This document shows, piece by piece, positions 6,682-9,971 of a stretch of DNA of 9,971 nt (within the stretch, counting starts at the first letter, position 1; each line of letters starts with the position of its first letter). The stretch covers positions 1 through 9,971 of the forward strand of contig DATKDP010000127.1 of assembly GCA_035546335.1 (NCBI GenBank). Reading direction: 5' to 3'. Both the position numbers and the translations under genes were made by a program. The notes beneath the pieces were generated by a model. It ran no database searches. It saw only the letters and a list, made by a program, of their open reading frames with translations, and was not told the origin of the DNA. The DNA comes from DATKDP01 sp035546335 (GTDB lineage: Bacteria; Acidobacteriota; Thermoanaerobaculia; Gp7-AA8).

Positions 6682-6758
6682 GACCAACCTGGGAGGTCTT
6701 TGCTCGATTCCCTGATTCCAGCCGAAAAACCGGGCGCGGGCCCGGAGGGCGCCGCAGC

Positions 6759-6787
6759 TTGCCCGTGCAATCGGTGCACGGAATAAA
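6759..6787 (+). promoter_or_regulatory. Candidate vapBC promoter with embedded operator
   Basis: TTGCCC (6759-6764) and AATAAA (6782-6787) lie 17 bases apart, each a four-of-six sigma-70 match. The spacer is filled by the inverted repeat CCGTGCA-ATCGG-TGCACGG (6763-6781, 7-bp arms). This is the expected layout for VapB-VapC autorepression: an operator between -35 and -10, 27 bases upstream of the antitoxin ATG. Confidence 0.55.
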
Positions 6788-6814
6788 GTAAGGAATCATG
6801 ATCTTGGTAAGGAC

Positions 6815-7054
6815 ATGCCATCAACCACGATGACGTCGAAGGGGCAGGTCACCATCCCGAAAGAGATACGCGAGCATCTCGGAGTCGATACCGGCGACCG
6901 TTTGAGCTTCGAGATCCGCGACGGTGGCGACGTGGTCGTCGAGCCGGAAACGATCGATCTTCGCTCGCTGCGATCCGTTCTCAGGAAACCACCGAAGCCG
7001 GTCTCGCTCGGCGCGATGGAGCGGGCCATCCGTCGCGGAGCCAGCCGCCGGTGA
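6815..7054 (+). CDS. vapB: VapB-type antitoxin, AbrB/SpoVT/MazE DNA-binding fold
   Basis: A 79-residue antitoxin. Residues 4-47 form the swapped-hairpin AbrB domain, with TMTSKGQVTIPKEIREHLGV (5-24) its hallmark. The basic tail 48-79 would wrap the PIN toxin. It should bind the operator in its promoter as part of the VapBC complex and block the toxin's active site. The ATG at 6815 fits family length; AAGGA lies only one base upstream, so initiation at 6830 (MTSKGQ) cannot be ruled out. The stop overlaps the toxin start in the sequence GTGA, indicating coupled translation. Confidence 0.88.
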   Translation: MPSTTMTSKGQVTIPKEIREHLGVDTGDRLSFEIRDGGDVVVEPETIDLRSLRSVLRKPPKPVSLGAMERAIRRGASRR

Positions 7055-7455
7055 TCGGTCTCGACACGAATGTTCTCGTCCGCTACCTCACCGGTGACGA
7101 CCCGAAACAGTCGCCCCAGGCGCGGCGCTTCGTCGATGAAATGCTCGACGAAGGGGAGATGCTGTTCGTCTGCCACATCGTGCTCTGCGAGCTCGTCTGG
7201 GTATTGTCGTACGCCTACGACTACAGTCGCGACGAAATCGTCTCCGCCCTCCAGCAGTTGCGGCGCGCTGCTCAATTGACGGTCGAGCGACCTGACGAGG
7301 TCCGACGGGCGTTGGATGCTTACGCCGCGCGGAAGGGTGATCTCGCCGACTTTCTGATCGCCGAACGCTCGATTGCGAGTGGCTGTGCGTCCATTGCGAC
7401 ATTCGAGCGCGACCTTCAGAAGGACCAGCGCTTCCGCGCTCCGTCGAAATTCTGA
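7051..7455 (+). CDS. vapC: VapC-type PIN-domain toxin (ribonuclease)
   Basis: A 134-residue PIN-domain protein, the usual VapC size; such toxins are Mg-dependent RNases that cleave tRNA or rRNA. Acidic residues are Asp5 in IGLDTNVLVRYL (2-13), Glu47 in LCELVW (45-50) and Asp97/Asp100 in KGDLADFLI (95-103). The fourth position reads ATFERDL, with Glu119 where Asp is more common. The GTG start overlaps the antitoxin stop by four bases. A weak inverted repeat (CCGTCGA 7441-7447, TCGACGG 7462-7468) spans the stop codon but lacks a T tract. Confidence 0.9.
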   Translation: MIGLDTNVLVRYLTGDDPKQSPQARRFVDEMLDEGEMLFVCHIVLCELVWVLSYAYDYSRDEIVSALQQLRRAAQLTVERPDEVRRALDAYAARKGDLADFLIAERSIASGCASIATFERDLQKDQRFRAPSKF

Positions 7456-7534
7456 TTCTCGTCGACGGCTGCCGCGTGGCGAGGGGAGCGCCGGAGATCA
7501 TCGCTTTCCCTCGAGCAGGGCAGATGTGACCAGG

Positions 7535-7865
7535 CCCTACGAGAGGCGCGGCGCACGTTTGCGTGGCACGTGTCTCGCGCGACGGTCACATTTCTCGTAG
7601 GGGCGAAGCATTTGCGCGCAGGCCGCGGCGACAGGCTCGCGTGACTGGAGCGAAGCGCAATAGCTTCGCCCGGGTGCTTGCGAGGCTGTGACATTCTCGG
7701 TGGGAGCCGCCGCCCACCGCAGCCACCCACTCACCGCGCTGCTCGTTAGCGGTTGGTTCGATCAGCGCAAGCACCCGGACGAAGCTATTGCGCTGCGTCG
7801 GGGCGTGGCAAGCCCTCGGCTCTGTCCCTCGCGCAAATGCTTCGTCCCTACGATAGGCGCGGCGC
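7535..7865. repeat. Composite inverted repeat with 87-nt arms
   Basis: The arms 7596-7682 and 7766-7852 are reverse complements at their ends: CGTAGGGRCGAAGCATTTGC and a block GCGCAATAGCTTCGYCCGGG plus TGCTTGCG. About 36 bases in the middle of each arm have diverged. The spacer is 7683-7765. A 20-base direct repeat, CCCTACGAKAGGCGCGGCGC, occurs at 7535-7554 and 7846-7865. ATGTGACC/GGTCACAT and CCTACGAGA/TCTCGTAGG add further inverted pairs on the left. A degraded third copy lies near 7870-7900. With 7456-7534 (no feature seen), this fills the 473-base gap after vapC. No protein-coding character is evident. Confidence 0.85.
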
Positions 7866-7908
7866 TCCCTCGCGCACATGCTTCGTCCGGGATGCCCGGG
7901 TGCGTCCA

Positions 7909-7917
7909 TGCGATAAT
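7909..7917 (+). promoter_or_regulatory. Candidate extended -10 promoter for the second membrane protein
   Basis: TGCGATAAT matches an extended -10 element (TGn plus GATAAT, five of six). It ends 11 bases before the GTG start, so the transcript would be nearly leaderless. No convincing -35 is seen. Confidence 0.3.
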
Positions 7918-7928
7918 CGCGATCTCCC

Positions 7929-9527
7929 GTGGAGCCTCGAAGCGCACTGTTCGCGGAACGGATCGTCCTGGCGGTCGCATCGCTTCTCGCGCTCGCCGTC
8001 CTTCTGCCCAGGCATGACTTCGTCTCGATGTGGGTCGAGGGAGTCACCGAGTTCGAAGGGCATCTCCGATCGATCTTCGGGCATGCGCCGTCTCACGGAT
8101 GCTCGCTCACCATCGGAGGGCACGCCTTTCCTCTTCGGGTGACCTCGTACGTCGGACCGGGCTACATCTACCTCAATGTTCCGGCGACGTATCTGCTCTT
8201 TCGCGGCTGGGTCGCCGACCCGTACGTCTATCGCTTCACGGGCATTCTTCTGTTCGTCGCCTGCGGCTGGATCCTTCACGCGGCGCTGCGCACATGGTCC
8301 CGCAATCCTGCCGCACTCGGAGGTGCGCTGCTGTTCCTCACCTCGCCGCTGCTCTTCTTGATGAGCCTCACCGATTATCAGCTTTTCTTTCTGAATTTCG
8401 CGCTGCTGTTCACCGGCGGCCTTCTCTTTCTCCGTTGGAGAGCCGGCTCGTCGAATGCCCTGTTTCATGCAGCCGCGTTCACCTTCGGAGCCCTCTCGCT
8501 GGCGCGCGTGGAGATGGTTCTCCAGGTGGCGCTCGTCCTGCTCGTCTGGTGGCTGGTCGCAGGCCGCCGGCCGGCGGTTGCAGCGCCGCACCGATCGCCG
8601 AGCCTGCGACTCGCCGCGCTCTTCGCAATCCTCGGTGCACTTCCGTTCCTCGTCACGCAGGTGGGATGCAGACCGAATCTCGTCGATTTCCTCCGGGAGC
8701 GAATGCTTCCGGTAGCCCGAGGGGAAGCGGGCCTGAGCCTCGGTCAGCGGTTCGTCATCCGCAGCGAACAACTGCTCGATTTCAATCTCTTGCAGCGATG
8801 GCCGCGTTTCGAGCTGCTGGTGCCCGACTTCCCCTTCGCCCTGGCTTTCGCGTCCGCCACCGTATTTCTCGTCTGGCGGTGGATACGGAATGGCGACACT
8901 CCCTTCGCGATCATCGCCATCCTGGTGATTTTTCCGACGACGCTCGTGGCCTTTCCCCGCCCGGAGCACATGACGATGCTCCAGTCGATCATTCTCCTCT
9001 TGCCCGTCACCGCGCTCGACCGGATCGCGGCGGCGAGGCCACGCGTCGCCGCGGCGATCGTGATCCTGCTCGTGGGTGCGAACGTGGGCGTCCTCGCTGC
9101 CGACTTGCGTCACTGGGGCGCACTTCCACCGACGTCGCACACGATGCTGAACCAGTCGGATCCTCGTCTGCTTGCGAGCTACCTCGAGGGTCATTCCGGT
9201 GACGCCGCGATCGTCTTCACCAACATCGGAATCGATCATTACGTGAGGTACGCAACGCGGGGGAGGATCACGGGAAGGAACATCATGGACTGGAACGGCG
9301 TCGATGATTTCGAGAGCCGCGTGCTCGAAACGCTCGAGGCGGACGGAAGGACGATGTTCGTCTCGATTGCGAGGGAGAGAGACGGTCGCGATCCCTTCGT
9401 CGCGCACACCGCTCTGCTGTACGAGATCCTCGATCGCGAAGGCGTCCGCTACCAGGTGGAACGGCTGGAAAGCCGGCGGGGAGTCGTCGTGTACGAGATT
9501 GCGCGCGTCGAAGGGGCTGGAAGGTAG
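7929..9527 (+). CDS. Polytopic GT-C-like membrane protein, putative glycosyltransferase
   Basis: A 532-residue integral membrane protein. Hydrophobic segments lie at about 10-27, 78-92, 102-122, 128-146, 150-168, 178-192, 196-211, 226-244, 301-318, 325-341, 350-363 and 372-391. A soluble C-terminal domain of about 140 residues follows, with ASYLEGHSGDAAIVFTN (416-432). The first loop is rich in acidic residues (Asp30, Glu37, Glu41, Glu43), as in GT-C enzymes where a loop Asp or Glu is catalytic. PRPEHMTMLQ (344-353) is a conserved-looking loop between late helices. It resembles PMT/ArnT-like proteins in layout only; donor and acceptor are unknown. The start is GTG at 7929, just after a repeat-filled gap; no ribosome site is clear. 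It has the same general plan as the protein at 4176-5672. Confidence 0.75.
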   Translation: MEPRSALFAERIVLAVASLLALAVLLPRHDFVSMWVEGVTEFEGHLRSIFGHAPSHGCSLTIGGHAFPLRVTSYVGPGYIYLNVPATYLLFRGWVADPYVYRFTGILLFVACGWILHAALRTWSRNPAALGGALLFLTSPLLFLMSLTDYQLFFLNFALLFTGGLLFLRWRAGSSNALFHAAAFTFGALSLARVEMVLQVALVLLVWWLVAGRRPAVAAPHRSPSLRLAALFAILGALPFLVTQVGCRPNLVDFLRERMLPVARGEAGLSLGQRFVIRSEQLLDFNLLQRWPRFELLVPDFPFALAFASATVFLVWRWIRNGDTPFAIIAILVIFPTTLVAFPRPEHMTMLQSIILLLPVTALDRIAAARPRVAAAIVILLVGANVGVLAADLRHWGALPPTSHTMLNQSDPRLLASYLEGHSGDAAIVFTNIGIDHYVRYATRGRITGRNIMDWNGVDDFESRVLETLEADGRTMFVSIARERDGRDPFVAHTALLYEILDREGVRYQVERLESRRGVVVYEIARVEGAGR

Positions 9528-9540
9528 ACGAAATGCGTCA

Positions 9541-9612
9541 AAGGGAGTCTGCCGCTACTACCGGGACATCGTCCGCTCACGGATCTTCCAGATCGCCTGG
9601 GAGATGTACACA
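9541..9612 (+). pseudogene. Coding-like remnant without a start
   Basis: In the frame beginning at 9550 the translation reads CRYYRDIVRSRIFQIAWEMY. Nearly every third base is G or C, as in the real genes here, and the peptide looks like an amphipathic helix. No start codon precedes it in a plausible place, and the frame runs directly into the hairpin repeat at 9608. It may be the broken tail of a gene cut by repeat insertion, or a chance stretch. I do not recognise the parent family. Confidence 0.3.
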
Positions 9613-9774
9613 GCCGGTGGTGAGCGCGAAGCGCCACCACCGGTCGTGGCGCGAAACGTCATGAAATCGGGCACCCCGAAGGGGTGAATGGAACACAGCC
9701 GGTGGTGAGCGCGAAGCGCCACCACCGGTCACGGCACGACACGTCATGAAATCGCGGCACCCCGCGGAGGGGTG
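9608..9774. repeat. Two copies of an 85-bp double-hairpin (REP/BIME-like) unit
   Basis: Units at 9608-9686 and 9693-9774 begin ACACAGCC and share most bases. Each has a large hairpin, CCGGTGGTG-a-GCGC-GAA-GCGC-CACCACCGG (9614-9643 and 9699-9728), with only one bulged A. A second hairpin, CACCCC...GGGGTG, is at 9672-9686 (loop GAA) and 9758-9774 (loop GCGGA). ACGTCATGAAATCG is shared between the hairpins. The units lie about 100 bases upstream of an IS200-like transposase, the arrangement seen for REP-associated transposases. In 9775-9872 I see no further feature. Confidence 0.9.
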
Positions 9775-9872
9775 CGAGGACGTTTGACGGCTACGCCACC
9801 CCGAGGTACCCTCGACCCGGCCCACACCGCCCTGCCTGCATTCCTTCCGTCTCTCCTCTCCACAAAACACTC

Positions 9873-9971
9873 ATGTCTTCAACACACACGAAGCTATATT
9901 TCCACGTCGTCTTCAGCACAAAGCTGCGCGAACCATGGCTCGTTCCCGACTGGCGTCAGGGTGTGCATTCG
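9873..9971 (+). CDS. IS200-like / REP-associated tyrosine transposase, N-terminal part only
   Basis: The first 33 codons read MSSTHTKLYFHVVFSTKLRE and onward to the window edge. The pattern T-K-L-Y-F-H-V-V-F-S-T-K is the first beta strand of Y1 (HUH) single-strand transposases of the IS200/IS605 and RAYT group. The catalytic HUH and Tyr residues would lie beyond the edge and cannot be checked. No ribosome site is clear before the ATG. The tandem hairpin units just upstream favour a RAYT-type, domesticated transposase over a mobile IS200. Confidence 0.8.
   Translation, partial: MSSTHTKLYFHVVFSTKLREPWLVPDWRQGVHS

Noticed and set aside
6730..6745. GC hairpin CCGGGC-GCGG-GCCCGG as a terminator
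   Set aside because: It lies in the divergent region between two gene starts and has no T tract, so a terminator makes little sense there.
7441..7468. Inverted repeat over the vapC stop as a terminator
   Set aside because: A 7-bp stem with a 14-base loop and no T tract is too weak to call.
7848..9407. 519-codon open frame on the minus strand
   Set aside because: Antisense shadow of the second membrane protein; rich in Arg, Glu and Asp with no family motif.
9577..9870. 97-codon minus-strand open frame
   Set aside because: It is made of the translated double-hairpin repeats and contains a duplicated peptide from them; no coding evidence.

Overview
This is a GC-rich bacterial window, probably from a Gram-negative, repeat-rich lineage. 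It carries heptose-type sugar genes, GT-C-like membrane proteins, several toxin-antitoxin-type genes, and at least five families of palindromic interspersed repeats. The style recalls Acidobacteriota and similar GC-rich phyla, but nothing in the window fixes the taxonomy, so treat that as a guess.

Left block (1-2352): a 68-bp tandem palindromic repeat (2-137) lies before a two-gene operon. The operon has a SIS-domain sugar-phosphate isomerase-like gene and a GmhB-type heptose bisphosphate phosphatase, overlapping by ATGA. Facing it from the other strand is a transaldolase with a good Shine-Dalgarno sequence. A 50-bp-arm inverted repeat sits between the convergent 3' ends. Transaldolase makes or consumes sedoheptulose 7-phosphate, the entry metabolite for heptose synthesis, so the three genes fit one carbon path toward heptose-containing surface glycans (inference).

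Middle block (2353-7455): a 623-bp gap holds three copies of a 65-bp hairpin repeat and an inverted copy of the window-start repeat. It is followed by an AT-rich leader with a sharp palindrome. Then come a DUF4143-type AAA ATPase, a polytopic GT-C-like membrane protein, a HEPN/nucleotidyltransferase pair, an orphan Phd/YefM antitoxin on the minus strand, and a VapBC pair (AbrB-fold antitoxin and PIN toxin). The VapBC promoter has a 7-bp-arm inverted repeat lying between -35 and -10. This is an accessory stretch built from toxin-antitoxin-like modules.

Right block (7456-9971): a 473-bp gap is almost filled by an inverted repeat with 87-nt arms. It is followed by a second polytopic GT-C-like membrane protein, a short coding-like remnant, a duplicated 85-bp double-hairpin unit, and the first 33 codons of an IS200-like/REP-associated tyrosine transposase that runs off the window. 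The hairpin pair beside the transposase is the best candidate here for a self-contained repeat-spreading system. I see no tRNA, rRNA or CRISPR array.
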